From the NCBI GenBank assembly GCA_964443135.1, contig CAYUBQ010000003.1, positions 62,001 to 126,000 on the forward strand: a stretch of DNA of 64,000 nt, in the 5' to 3' direction. Numbering within the stretch: the stretch's first letter is position 1; each line of letters starts with the position of its first letter. Below, in pieces: positions 40,057 through 48,371 of the stretch. The notes beneath the pieces were generated by a model, which saw only the letters and a program-made list of their open reading frames with translations, made no database searches and was not told the origin of the DNA. Position numbers and translations under genes: made by a program. The stretch comes from JAIPEI01 sp964443135 (lineage in GTDB: Bacteria > Desulfobacterota > DSM-4660 > Desulfatiglandales > HGW-15).

Positions 40057-41535
40057 CTATCGATTCGTGCGGCGTCTCGTGCGGCGGCGATCCAGGTAGA
40101 GTGCAACCACGGCCAGCAGGGTCGCCGCGGCGATGATCAGGGCGGCGGTCCGGTAGACCCCGGAGAGACCCGCCACGAGCGCAGGGGCGGGGGCCTCGGC
40201 CACATCGGTCAGGCCCGGGATCCCGGCTGAGCCCACCACCCAGGCCGTGAAGGCGGCGCCGGCGAGGGGGATGCCGGTGGTGTGCCCCAGCGTTCGGGAG
40301 AGGGTCATCAGGCCGGACGCCAGGCCGAGGCGGCGCTGCGGCACCGCCCCCATGATGGCGCTGTTGTTGGGAGACTGGAACAACCCCATCCCCGCACCGA
40401 GCGGAACCAGCCGCAGGGCCGTGCCGAGCATCCCCACGTCCTGGTTCAGACCGCCGATGCCGAGACAGCCCCAGACGCATACGATCAATCCCGCCACGGA
40501 AACCCCGCGTGACCCGAACCGGTCGGAGAGCGATCCGGCGAGCGGGGCCACCAGTCCCATGCTGAGCGGGATGATCATCATCAGGAGACCCACGACCTCG
40601 GGACTGAACGCCTTGACCTTCTCCAGGTAGAACGGCAAGGTGAACGAGGCGCCCACGACGATGAAGACGAGCCATCCCATCAGCAGGTTGATGCTGAAGA
40701 GCCGGTTCCGGAAGACCTCCAGGTCCACCATGGGCGCGGTCAACCGTCTCTCTACAGAGACAAAGGCGACGAGAAGCAGGGCGGCCGTCGAAAGGAGGCC
40801 CAGACTTCCCGCGTGACCGAAACCCAGGCGTTGTCCCAGGGTCATGCCCAGCGCGTACGTCCCCATGAGGAAGAGGACCAGCACGGCGCCGGTGAAATCG
40901 AACCCCTGGCCTTTTCCTTCCCCGGGGGTCGAGGGAACGAAGCGGAGGGTGGCCCACACGGCCAGGACCCCCACGGGGATGTTGACCAGGAAGACGCTCC
41001 GCCAGCCGAGGGTTCCGATCAGGACGCCCCCGAGGGCCGGTCCCGCGGCCAGGCCGACGGAGACGGTGCCGCCGATGAGCCCCATGGCCTTGCCCCGCTC
41101 CGAGGAGGGAAAGGACTCGGTCACGATGGCCGCTCCCAGGGCCTGGGTCACGGCCGCACCCAGCCCCTGGAGCATGCGGAACCCGATCAGCCAGTACACC
41201 CCGGGGGAGAGGCCGCACAGGAGGGACCCCAGGGTGAAGAGGGACAGGCCCCCGGCGAAAAGGGTCCGCTTTCCCCACATGTCGCCGAGCCGGGCCACGC
41301 TCAGGGTCATGGACGTGACCACGAGGACATAGCCGAGGATCACCCACTGGATGGTGGCGAAGTCGGTCCGAAGCTCGGTCACCAGGGTGGGCAGGGACAC
41401 GTTGACGATGTTGACGTCCAGGGTGGCCATCAAGATGCTCAACCCGACCGCGGTCATGACGCCCCACTTGCCGGAGGCGGCGGTCCTTGTCGGATCGCCT
41501 TCTCGAGCCGGGCGGTTTTGCGCCGGTTTTTCCAT
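40057..41535 (-). CDS. MFS drug efflux permease, DHA2 (EmrB/QacA) type
   Basis: A 492-residue permease with 14 predicted helices. Signature elements: LATLDVNIVNVSLPTLVTEL-type motif D in helix 1 (MATLDVNIVNVSLPTL), LGDMWGKRTLFAGGLSLFTL (motif A), FRMLQGLGAAVTQALG (motif B) and GPALGGVLIGTLGWRSVFLV (motif C of drug antiporters). It probably exports drugs or toxic organics. The ATG at 41535 is chosen by position; its ribosome site is weak, and upstream frame extension lacks one too. No regulator gene is adjacent. Confidence 0.85.
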   Translation of the reverse strand: MEKPAQNRPAREGDPTRTAASGKWGVMTAVGLSILMATLDVNIVNVSLPTLVTELRTDFATIQWVILGYVLVVTSMTLSVARLGDMWGKRTLFAGGLSLFTLGSLLCGLSPGVYWLIGFRMLQGLGAAVTQALGAAIVTESFPSSERGKAMGLIGGTVSVGLAAGPALGGVLIGTLGWRSVFLVNIPVGVLAVWATLRFVPSTPGEGKGQGFDFTGAVLVLFLMGTYALGMTLGQRLGFGHAGSLGLLSTAALLLVAFVSVERRLTAPMVDLEVFRNRLFSINLLMGWLVFIVVGASFTLPFYLEKVKAFSPEVVGLLMMIIPLSMGLVAPLAGSLSDRFGSRGVSVAGLIVCVWGCLGIGGLNQDVGMLGTALRLVPLGAGMGLFQSPNNSAIMGAVPQRRLGLASGLMTLSRTLGHTTGIPLAGAAFTAWVVGSAGIPGLTDVAEAPAPALVAGLSGVYRTAALIIAAATLLAVVALYLDRRRTRRRTNR

Positions 41536-41868
41536 TCCAGCTGTCCCTGCGTTCCATTGTACTTCGACGTCGAGAGAGATCGTTCCGTGCCCGAGCCTTC
41601 GGCCGGCGGGCACGGCCCGCAGAGGACGGTGGGCTTTCTTCACGGGTTAGGTGCCTTATATCCGGGACCACTTCGTTCGGCCAGGGTTTTTCGAATCGGG
41701 CGTTCCTCGAGGGGAACTTGGGCGGCGCGGACCCGCAGCCCGCGTGCGGCCGGGATCGCTTGACCTCTGCAGCCCTTCGTTCTATCATCCACCGGTAGAC
41801 CGAATCGCGGTATCCTCACGGCCGACGACGGAGGTCGTCCCCGTGAGTGGCGCCGGGAAAGGACCGAT
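41536..41868. other. Divergent intergenic region, no feature recognised
   Basis: Lies between the efflux gene and the cyclic-nucleotide-domain gene. A TATCCT hexamer at 41811 has no acceptable -35 partner. I see no operator, repeat or small gene. Confidence 0.4.
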
Positions 41869-42447
41869 ATGAATCGGGTGAGTTTTCTCAGCCGCGTTCC
41901 GCTCTTCGCCCTTCTCCAGGAGGAGGAGCTGGAACGGCTTGCCGAGCAGACCGAGGAGCACCACGTGAAGGCCGGGACAATCGTCATCCGCGAGGGCGAC
42001 CTCGACCGCCGGATGTTCATGATCGTCAGCGGCCGGGCCTCCGTGGTCATCGGGCTGGGTACCTCGAAGGAACGCACCCTGGTGGAGCTGTGGCCGTACA
42101 GCTACTTCGGGGAAATGGCCCTGATCGACGACCTGGTGAGATCCGCCAGCGTGCTGACGCTGGAGGAAACCTTCCTCCTGAGCCTTCAGGCCGACACCCT
42201 GCTGGATTCCATCGGGAGCCATCCAAGCCTCGCCATGGAGCTTCTCCAGACCATGAGCCGCCGGGTCCGGGCGCTGGAGAAGAGCCTGATGAACAACCTG
42301 GGCGGCCTCCTCCCCATCTGCGCCAACTGCAAGAAGATCCGTGACGAGAGCGGTGCGTGGGTGCCCATCGAGACGTTCATTCGCGACCGCTCGGACGCCG
42401 AGTTCAGCCACGGCATCTGCCCCGGGTGCCGGGAGATCCTCTACTGA
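41869..42447 (+). CDS. Cyclic nucleotide-binding domain with C-terminal ICANCKKIRD module
   Basis: A 192-residue protein. Residues 1-125 are a CRP-type cyclic nucleotide-binding domain (FLSRVPLFALLQEEELERLA, GDLDRRMFMIVSGRASVVIG, SYFGEMALIDDLVRSASVLT). Instead of a helix-turn-helix, a C-terminal module follows: LLPICANCKKIRDESGAWV with PIETFIRDRSDAEFSHGICP. This module is common at the ends of PAS/GGDEF and response-regulator proteins, where it has four cysteines that may bind zinc. The protein is therefore probably a signalling adaptor, not a transcription factor. Confidence 0.8.
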   Translation: MNRVSFLSRVPLFALLQEEELERLAEQTEEHHVKAGTIVIREGDLDRRMFMIVSGRASVVIGLGTSKERTLVELWPYSYFGEMALIDDLVRSASVLTLEETFLLSLQADTLLDSIGSHPSLAMELLQTMSRRVRALEKSLMNNLGGLLPICANCKKIRDESGAWVPIETFIRDRSDAEFSHGICPGCREILY

Positions 42448-42528
42448 TCCTGTCGTTCAGGTTCCGGCAATCGTGAGGGAAAAACCCTTCTCGTAGAATC
42501 CCCCCGACTCGAGCAAAGGAGACCGCAA

Positions 42529-43113
42529 ATGAGGAGGAGCCGGAGTGAGGTGACGGATCCGCTCGAGATCGAGCGCATTCTGGGATCCACGAACATCGGC
42601 CGGTTGGCCACCCTGGGAGAGGACGGGTATCCCTACATCACGCCCGTCAACTTCGTGTTCCACCAGGGGGGCGTCTACTTTCACTGCGCGCCCCGGGGGG
42701 AGAAGCTGGACAACATCCGCCGGGTTCCCCGGGTCTGCTTCCAGGTGGACGTGCCGCTCGCCTACCTGGACGTCGGCTTCGATCCGGATCGACCCACCTG
42801 CCACCTGCACCAGTTCTACCACTGCGTCATCATCCGGGGCACCGCCTCGGTGGTGGAGGACCTCCCCCTGAAGGTGGCCGCCTTGAACGCCCTGATTCGC
42901 AAGCACGAGCCGGAAACGTCCTTCGAGCCGGTGACCGGGGACACCCCCCAGCTGAAGGCCTGCGAGGTGGTGGAGGTCCGGCCCGGGACGACCACGGCCA
43001 AGAGCGACCTGGCCCAGGGGAAGGACGAGGCGTTGCGGATGCGGATGGTCCGGTACTTCGCCGGCCGCGGCCGGCCCGGTGACGCGGAGACCGTGAAGGC
43101 CATGGGCGGGTAG
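42529..43113 (+). CDS. Pyridoxamine 5'-phosphate oxidase family (NimA-like) flavoprotein
   Basis: A 194-residue split-barrel flavin protein: ERILGSTNIGRLATLGEDGY, PYITPVNFVFHQGGVYFHCA, GEKLDNIRRVPRVCFQVDV and the YHCVIIRGTASVVED strand. The family includes nitroimidazole resistance proteins and general FMN-binding reductases; the substrate here is unknown. It lies 81 bp after the cyclic-nucleotide gene and could be cotranscribed. AAAGGAG occurs before the ATG. Confidence 0.85.
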   Translation: MRRSRSEVTDPLEIERILGSTNIGRLATLGEDGYPYITPVNFVFHQGGVYFHCAPRGEKLDNIRRVPRVCFQVDVPLAYLDVGFDPDRPTCHLHQFYHCVIIRGTASVVEDLPLKVAALNALIRKHEPETSFEPVTGDTPQLKACEVVEVRPGTTTAKSDLAQGKDEALRMRMVRYFAGRGRPGDAETVKAMGG

Positions 43114-43144
43114 CCCCCGCCCCGTTTTGGACAGGTAGACGCTC

Positions 43145-43828
43145 TCAGCGGTCTTCCCGATTTCGTCCCGGGGGGCGCCTCTCCAGCTCCCGGCCGCGGC
43201 GTCGGAGCTCCTCCTCGGCCATGCGAAGCGCCGTCGGTGTGAGAAACCACTCCCCGCGCCGCAGGCCGAGACGCCGGTGGAAGGCGCGGGGGGAGATCTG
43301 CTGCCGCTCGATCTCTTTCCAGAACCCCTCTTGGGAGTACCGCCAGAGCTTGTCCGCGTCCTTCACCAACCGCTCCTCGAGGCTCGAGGACTCCAGGGTG
43401 GAGTCGTGACGTTCGATGATTCGAACGATCCGGTGTGTCAGCGCCCGGTCGTAATCCAGGGATTGGAGGATTCGGCGGGCGATGGAGGCCCCCTCGATCT
43501 CATGGATCCGGTTCACCTCCCTCGCCTCGGCCCTGCCCTCGGCACGTACGCCGAACGCAGCCGGGATCTTGCCCGGTTCCACGGCGGACCATCCCACGTC
43601 GTGGAGGATGACGGCGGGCTCCACGACCTCCCGTGCACCTCCCTCCCGTTCCATGAGGGCGAGGGCGCACCGGTGGGCGACGCGCGTGTGGAGGCGGTCT
43701 CCGCGGACCTCCAGGCAGGGATCGGCCGCCTCGAAGAGGCGGGCCGTGAACTCCGGCCAGGCCGTGGGGTTCACGGACGCATCCGCATCGTTGCCTGTGT
43801 TTCGCTTGCTTGCGTCATCTCTTGACAT
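43145..43828 (-). CDS. HD domain phosphohydrolase
   Basis: A 227-residue protein with the HD metal motif: LHTRVAHRCALALMEREGG, AVILHDVGWSAVEPGK, EIEGASIARRILQSL, RIVRIIERHDST and LVKDADKLWRYS. It belongs to the small HD family that hydrolyses nucleotides or similar phosphates; the substrate is unknown. It converges on the flavoprotein gene with 31 bp between stops. Confidence 0.8.
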   Translation of the reverse strand: MSRDDASKRNTGNDADASVNPTAWPEFTARLFEAADPCLEVRGDRLHTRVAHRCALALMEREGGAREVVEPAVILHDVGWSAVEPGKIPAAFGVRAEGRAEAREVNRIHEIEGASIARRILQSLDYDRALTHRIVRIIERHDSTLESSSLEERLVKDADKLWRYSQEGFWKEIERQQISPRAFHRRLGLRRGEWFLTPTALRMAEEELRRRGRELERRPPGRNREDR

Positions 43829-43985
43829 CTTCGGACTTCTTTCCCATACTTGACGGAATACTGCGATCCGGGTCCGCCCGGCGCACGCCGAGAAACGAGC
43901 TCCCTCCCTGGATCGGGTCCGGGGCGGGGATCGAATCGACGCATCGCCCGTGCGGGCGGTGCGACCTCCGAAAGGCGGCCCAGCC

Positions 43986-45704
43986 TTGACTCACGAAGGC
44001 CGGCACCATAAGACCGTGGCGTACCTCGTACCCGTTCCGGCGGAGAGCTTCACCCATCCGGTGCGGCTGGAGCACGACGAAACCACCATCGGCCGGGACA
44101 CCTCCAACCGGATTCGCCTGGCCCACGGCACGGTCTCCCGCTCTCACGCCAGGATCTCCAAGATCGGCGACCAGTACGTCCTGACCGATCTCCAGTCCCG
44201 AAACGGCACCTTTGTCAACCGGACGCGCACCCAGCGAGCCACCCTCCACTCGGGCGACACGATCTACTTCGGCAACCGGGCTTTCCTCTTCAAGCTGGAA
44301 CACACCGAAGCCTCTGCACCTGAACTGGAGACGCCTCTCTCCCTGCCGGCGACGGTGACCATCACCGAGGACGCGGACATCGATCCCGCCGATCTCCTGG
44401 CCCGGGAGGCGGACCAGGCTGTCCACACCTTTCTCCACCTCTCGGAGGCCGGCGGGGATCGGACCGATCCCGCCGGCGTGGCCCATCAACGACTCTACCT
44501 CCTCTACCAGCTGACCGAGCAGGTTCGCTCGGGCGGAGAGCCGGACGAGGTGCTGGGCCGGGGCCTCGACCTGATCTTCCAGGCCGTGCCGACCGCGGAG
44601 CATGCCGTGGCCCTCCTCAGGGAGGAGGGGACCGCGGGACCCCTGGAGGTCCGGGCGGTCCGGTTCCGGAACCCGGCGAAGGACGGCGGTCCGATCCCGA
44701 TCAGCCGTACGGTGCTCGACTGGGTCGTGAGCGAACGGGTGGCTCTGGTCAGCCGCGACGCCCCGGACGACTCCCGGTTCGAGACGTCCGAGTCCATCAG
44801 GGTGCACAGCCTCGAGTCCATCATCTGCGTTCCCATGATGAGCGGCCGCCAGGTCATCGGCGCCATCCACCTGGACACCCGCGACTACCTGAACCCGCTG
44901 ACCGGACCCGACATGGAGTTCGTGGCGGCGGCGGGCAACGAGATCGCCGTCTGGATCGAAAACCACCGCCTGCAGCGCAACGCCATCCGGAACGAACGTA
45001 TGGCGGCCATCGGCATGACCGTCACCAATGTGGCCCACAACCTCAAGAACATGCTTCACATGAGCATGAACGCCGTCGCCATGATGAACCAGCGTCTGGA
45101 GGAGGTCGAGGACGACAAGATCCACACCCGGTGGCATCTCGTTCGGCGGTCTCTCGAGCGGATGAACCGCCTGGCGGCCGACATGCTCGAGTTTTCCCGG
45201 ATCGAACCGCCGCCGCAAACCTGGATCGACGTGAACGATGCGCTCTACGACAACAAAGAGCTTTTCGAAAAGCAGCTGAAAGGGGCCGGCATCGATCTGG
45301 TGTGGGATCTGGCCCCCGACCTCCCCGAAGGCCTTCTGGATCCCGTACAGCTTCAGCGGGCCGTTCTCAACCTGGTGGTCAACGCCGAGGACGCGCTGAA
45401 AGGCGTCCCGAACGCCCGGATCGTGATCTCCACCTCCGTGGACGATCGCCGGCGTCTGACCGTCGGCGTCTCGGACAACGGCTGCGGGATCCCGCCCGAC
45501 GAGCTCGACAAGGTGTTCCAGCTGTTCTACACGACCAAGGGGTCCGACGGAAGCGGCCTGGGCCTGCCCATGGTCCAGAAGTTCGTGAAGGCGGCGAACG
45601 GCAGGGCCGAGGTGGAGTCCGAGCCTGGCGAGGGCACCACCTTCCGGCTGGTGTTCCCCCGGGCCTTCGAAGAGGCCCCCCTGCGGGCTGCTCATCAAGG
45701 GTGA
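43986..45704 (+). CDS. FHA-GAF histidine kinase
   Basis: A 572-residue cytoplasmic sensor kinase. FHA domain at about 10-110 (EHDETTIGRDTSNRIRLAHG, VSRSHARI, SRNGTFVN), GAF domain at about 165-335, then a HisKA-like region with the phospho-His in TNVAHNLKNMLHMS and an ATPase domain: N-box NLVVNAEDALKG, G1 VSDNGCGIPPDE, G2 GSGLGLPMV. It is an unusual FHA-containing kinase, no membrane segment. I chose TTG at 43986; GTG at 43950 or 43959 is also possible. It overlaps the convergent gene by ten bases. Confidence 0.82.
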   Translation: MTHEGRHHKTVAYLVPVPAESFTHPVRLEHDETTIGRDTSNRIRLAHGTVSRSHARISKIGDQYVLTDLQSRNGTFVNRTRTQRATLHSGDTIYFGNRAFLFKLEHTEASAPELETPLSLPATVTITEDADIDPADLLAREADQAVHTFLHLSEAGGDRTDPAGVAHQRLYLLYQLTEQVRSGGEPDEVLGRGLDLIFQAVPTAEHAVALLREEGTAGPLEVRAVRFRNPAKDGGPIPISRTVLDWVVSERVALVSRDAPDDSRFETSESIRVHSLESIICVPMMSGRQVIGAIHLDTRDYLNPLTGPDMEFVAAAGNEIAVWIENHRLQRNAIRNERMAAIGMTVTNVAHNLKNMLHMSMNAVAMMNQRLEEVEDDKIHTRWHLVRRSLERMNRLAADMLEFSRIEPPPQTWIDVNDALYDNKELFEKQLKGAGIDLVWDLAPDLPEGLLDPVQLQRAVLNLVVNAEDALKGVPNARIVISTSVDDRRRLTVGVSDNGCGIPPDELDKVFQLFYTTKGSDGSGLGLPMVQKFVKAANGRAEVESEPGEGTTFRLVFPRAFEEAPLRAAHQG

Positions 45705-46573
45705 GCGTCTCCCCGCGGGACGCTCTCCCCCGAGGCCGCCGTCCGCCGCATCCACTCCTGAACCGCCTCCCGAACCATCCGCTCGTATCCCCGAAGGCCT
45801 CCGAGCCCTTTCCGCCCGAACTGGAAGTTGATCTCCACGACCAGGGGGGGGGCGCCTCCCACGGGGAACATGACGTCGAAGGCCGCCAGGTCGATGCCGG
45901 TTCTCCGGCCCAGTTCCCGGGTCAGGTTCCTTCCCTCCTCCTGCAGGCCCGGCAGGAGGTCGTGGTCGATTCGGGCCCCCTTGCTCACGTTGTTGTAAAA
46001 GGAGTCCCCGCCCACCCGGAAGTAGCTCACGACCCGGCTTCCCATGAGCACCACCCGCAGGTCCCTTCCGGCGTTGTCGATCCACTCCTGGGCCAGGACG
46101 GGTTCCTCCGGCGGGAGCCGATCGAGGCGTCGCAGATACTCGGTGCGGGAGGCAACGGGAAAGACCGCGGAGCCTCCTCCCCCGGTGTCGCCCTTGAGCA
46201 CGAAGGGGAAGGGCAGGGGCGGCGGCCCGGCTCCAGCGGCCCTTGCAGCCGCTGCGGGTGAGGGGTAGAGCACGGTGTGGGGATGGGGTACCCCGAGGCG
46301 CCGGAAGAGACGGATCTGCCCGGCCTTTCCACGGTAGGCGTACCGGGGTGCCAGGTGAGGGAAATGGGATCTGGCCAGGGGGACGACCTCGCGGTAGCGA
46401 CCGGGCGGGCAGTACTTGGGCATGAGCACGCCCGTCGCGCCGGCGATCAGACGGGCGGCCGCCTCGTCCAGGGGACCGATGGGCGGCAGGTTCTCGTCCA
46501 GCCGGATTCGGTGATGGAGCGAGACGAAGTAGCTGTCGCCGCGCGGACTGCTCTCCGATGCAGGGCTCTCCAC
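45695..46573 (-). CDS. ATP-grasp family protein
   Basis: A 292-residue protein with the ATP-grasp fold: FPFVLKGDTGGGGSAVFPVA (the glycine-rich lid), EEPVLAQEWIDNAGRDLRVV, and VVEINFQFGRKGLGGLRGYE with the Glu/Asn metal ligands. It resembles RimK-like ligases and probably adds an amino acid or other carboxylate to a small molecule. GTG at 46573 is the first base after the stop of the DUF2147 gene (TAG-GTG), so translation is directly coupled to it. Confidence 0.78.
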   Translation of the reverse strand: MESPASESSPRGDSYFVSLHHRIRLDENLPPIGPLDEAAARLIAGATGVLMPKYCPPGRYREVVPLARSHFPHLAPRYAYRGKAGQIRLFRRLGVPHPHTVLYPSPAAAARAAGAGPPPLPFPFVLKGDTGGGGSAVFPVASRTEYLRRLDRLPPEEPVLAQEWIDNAGRDLRVVLMGSRVVSYFRVGGDSFYNNVSKGARIDHDLLPGLQEEGRNLTRELGRRTGIDLAAFDVMFPVGGAPPLVVEINFQFGRKGLGGLRGYERMVREAVQEWMRRTAASGESVPRGDAHP

Positions 46574-47014
46574 CTACTCGCCCACGAGGTGCCAGGTCTG
46601 GGTCCGGAACAGAAAGGCGATGTACCCCCTGACCTTCAGGGTGTCTCCTTCGCGCCAGATCTTGCACCGGTAGACCTTGCCGTTGTCGGGATCCAGGATC
46701 TTGCCGTCGGCGTACTCCTCCCCGCCCGCCTGCCTTTGCAGGTCCCACATGATCTCCATGCCCAGGACGGGTTGGCCCTTTTTCCCGCCCGGACACTCCT
46801 CGCAGCGCTTGCCCGGGTCGCTCTGCAGCAGCTTCACCACCTCTCCGCAGAGCACCCCGTCTCTCTCGAAGATCCGGACGTGGGACTTGGCCGTCTCTCC
46901 GTCGTCGTCGATGGTCTTCCAGAGACCGACCGGAGAGCTCTCGGCACAAACGGGTCCCGCAAGGAGAAGGGCCAGGACCAACAAGGGCAGGGTTCTTGCG
47001 ATGCGACTCGTCAC
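46574..47014 (-). CDS. DUF2147 periplasmic protein
   Basis: A 146-residue exported protein with signal peptide (TLPLLVLALLLAGPVCA) and a complete DUF2147 domain: SPVGLWKTIDDDGETAKSHV, KRCEECPGGKKGQPVLGMEI, ILDPDNGKVYRCKIW and the terminal LKVRGYIAFLFRTQTWH. The CEEC pair lies in the conserved cysteine position. Function is unknown; some members are linked to membrane or fatty-acid stress. It is coupled with the ATP-grasp gene. Confidence 0.88.
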   Translation of the reverse strand: MTSRIARTLPLLVLALLLAGPVCAESSPVGLWKTIDDDGETAKSHVRIFERDGVLCGEVVKLLQSDPGKRCEECPGGKKGQPVLGMEIMWDLQRQAGGEEYADGKILDPDNGKVYRCKIWREGDTLKVRGYIAFLFRTQTWHLVGE

Positions 47015-47074
47015 GGTGACCTCCGTTTCATGAGAAGTGCGGGAGGCCCATTATAGGAATGCCGCCAGGGGGTG

Positions 47075-47863
47075 TCAACGAGCCGGCCGGGCCGAGATCT
47101 CCTCGAGGAGGTCCGGGCTCGAGGCCGCGGTGAGGCGGAACCGGGTGTCGCGCTGCAGGGGGAAGTCGCGGAAAGCCTCCCCGTCCACGGCCCACACGCC
47201 TCCGGCCTGCTTCAGGATGAACAGGCCGGCCGAGACGTCCACGGCCCGGATGGACCCCCGTTCGTCCACGTGGGCGTCGAGCGAGCCTTCGGCCACCCGG
47301 CACAGGCTCGAGGCCGCGCACCCGGCGGCCCGGATGTGCCTTGCCCGGGTGATCAGGGGAACCATCCTGGAGAGGTCGTTCATCTTGCTCACGTCCATGG
47401 AGATGAGACCGTCGCGGTAGGCAACGGGCCGCGACACCATGACGGGCCGACCGTCGCGCATCGCCCCCCGGACCGGGTCGGCCGCGTACGTGGATCCGGA
47501 CGGCAGATCCGAGACCAGGGCGGCGACGACCTCCGACTGAAACCGGCCGCGCGCGGCGCTGAGGCTCACCACGCTCGGCGGCAGGCCGCGGGCCAGGTTC
47601 GTCGTCCCGTCCACCGGGTCCGCCGTGACGGTGACCTCGCCTCCCCCGAAGGTCTCCTCTCCCTCCTCGCTCACGAGCCTGGCGGAGACGCCCCGGCCCC
47701 GAAGCGTCTCCACGACGGCCTCGTGGGCCTGGAGGTCCAACCGCTCCTTGAAGGAGGGGATGGACACGGTTCCCCGTTCGGGGAGCAGATGCCGAATGCG
47801 TCCCCGCACGGCGCTCGCCGCCTCTCGGAGGATTTCATGCCAGAAAAGGGAGATCGAATCCAT
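47075..47863 (-). CDS. Inositol monophosphatase-family phosphatase (CysQ-like)
   Basis: A 262-residue Mg-dependent phosphatase: LVSEEGEETFGGGE, the metal motif TADPVDGTTNLARGLPPSVV, and the second motif IRAVDVSAGLFILKQAGGVW (the usual W-D-x-A-A-G is changed to VDVSAG). The family includes inositol phosphatases and the PAP phosphatase CysQ. It overlaps the APS kinase gene by 29 bases, so PAP or APS turnover is a sensible guess. Atypical second motif leaves activity open. Confidence 0.75.
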   Translation of the reverse strand: MDSISLFWHEILREAASAVRGRIRHLLPERGTVSIPSFKERLDLQAHEAVVETLRGRGVSARLVSEEGEETFGGGEVTVTADPVDGTTNLARGLPPSVVSLSAARGRFQSEVVAALVSDLPSGSTYAADPVRGAMRDGRPVMVSRPVAYRDGLISMDVSKMNDLSRMVPLITRARHIRAAGCAASSLCRVAEGSLDAHVDERGSIRAVDVSAGLFILKQAGGVWAVDGEAFRDFPLQRDTRFRLTAASSPDLLEEISARPAR

Positions 47864-48371
47864 GGGCCCTCATGGCATCCAGAACGGCGTTCACGGACCG
47901 TTCCGGAGGCGACGCCCCGTCCACGCGAACCTCGGGCGACTCGGGCGCTTCGTAGGCGAGCTGCTTCCCGGGGACGGTCTTCGCCTTCCCCTCTTCCGCT
48001 CTCCGGTAGATACCCTTGGGGTCCCGTTCCACGCACAGCTCCAGCGGGGTGTCCACGAACACCTCCAGGAACCGGGGGAAGGTCTCGCGGGCCCTCCGGC
48101 GCCACCGGCGCCGGTGGGCCGTGGCGTCGAAGACCACGTTCACCCCGTTGGAGGCGAGCAGGAACCCGATGTGGATCATGGCGTTGTAGAAGGCCTCGCG
48201 CTCCTCGGCGGTGTAGCTCGGTCGGGGGGTGAGGACCTTTCTGAGGGCGTCCGACTCGAGGATCTGGACGGCGATCCCCATGGCCTCGACCTCTGCGGTC
48301 AGCCTGTGGGCGACGGTGCTCTTGCCCGAGGCGGGAAGCCCCGTGATCCAGACGGCCCAGCCCGGTGTCAT
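47835..48371 (-). CDS. cysC: Adenylylsulfate kinase-like protein
   Basis: A 178-residue P-loop kinase of the APS kinase type: VWITGLPASGKSTVAHRLTA (Walker A), ILESDALRKVLTPRPSYTAE, ASNGVNVVFDATAHRRRWRR, FVDTPLELCVERDPKGIYRR and VPGKQLAYEAPESPEVRVDG. It would make PAPS from APS, for sulfation or storage. Stop and start overlaps with both neighbours suggest a coupled APH-CysC-phosphatase operon. No ATP sulfurylase is nearby, so other acceptors of this kinase family are possible. Confidence 0.85.
   Translation of the reverse strand: MTPGWAVWITGLPASGKSTVAHRLTAEVEAMGIAVQILESDALRKVLTPRPSYTAEEREAFYNAMIHIGFLLASNGVNVVFDATAHRRRWRRRARETFPRFLEVFVDTPLELCVERDPKGIYRRAEEGKAKTVPGKQLAYEAPESPEVRVDGASPPERSVNAVLDAMRAHGFDLPFLA

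Noticed and set aside
43815..46949. Open frame of 1044 codons on the minus strand
   Set aside because: It runs antisense through the FHA-GAF kinase and in another frame through the ATP-grasp and DUF2147 genes; its sequence is low-complexity and has no family motif.
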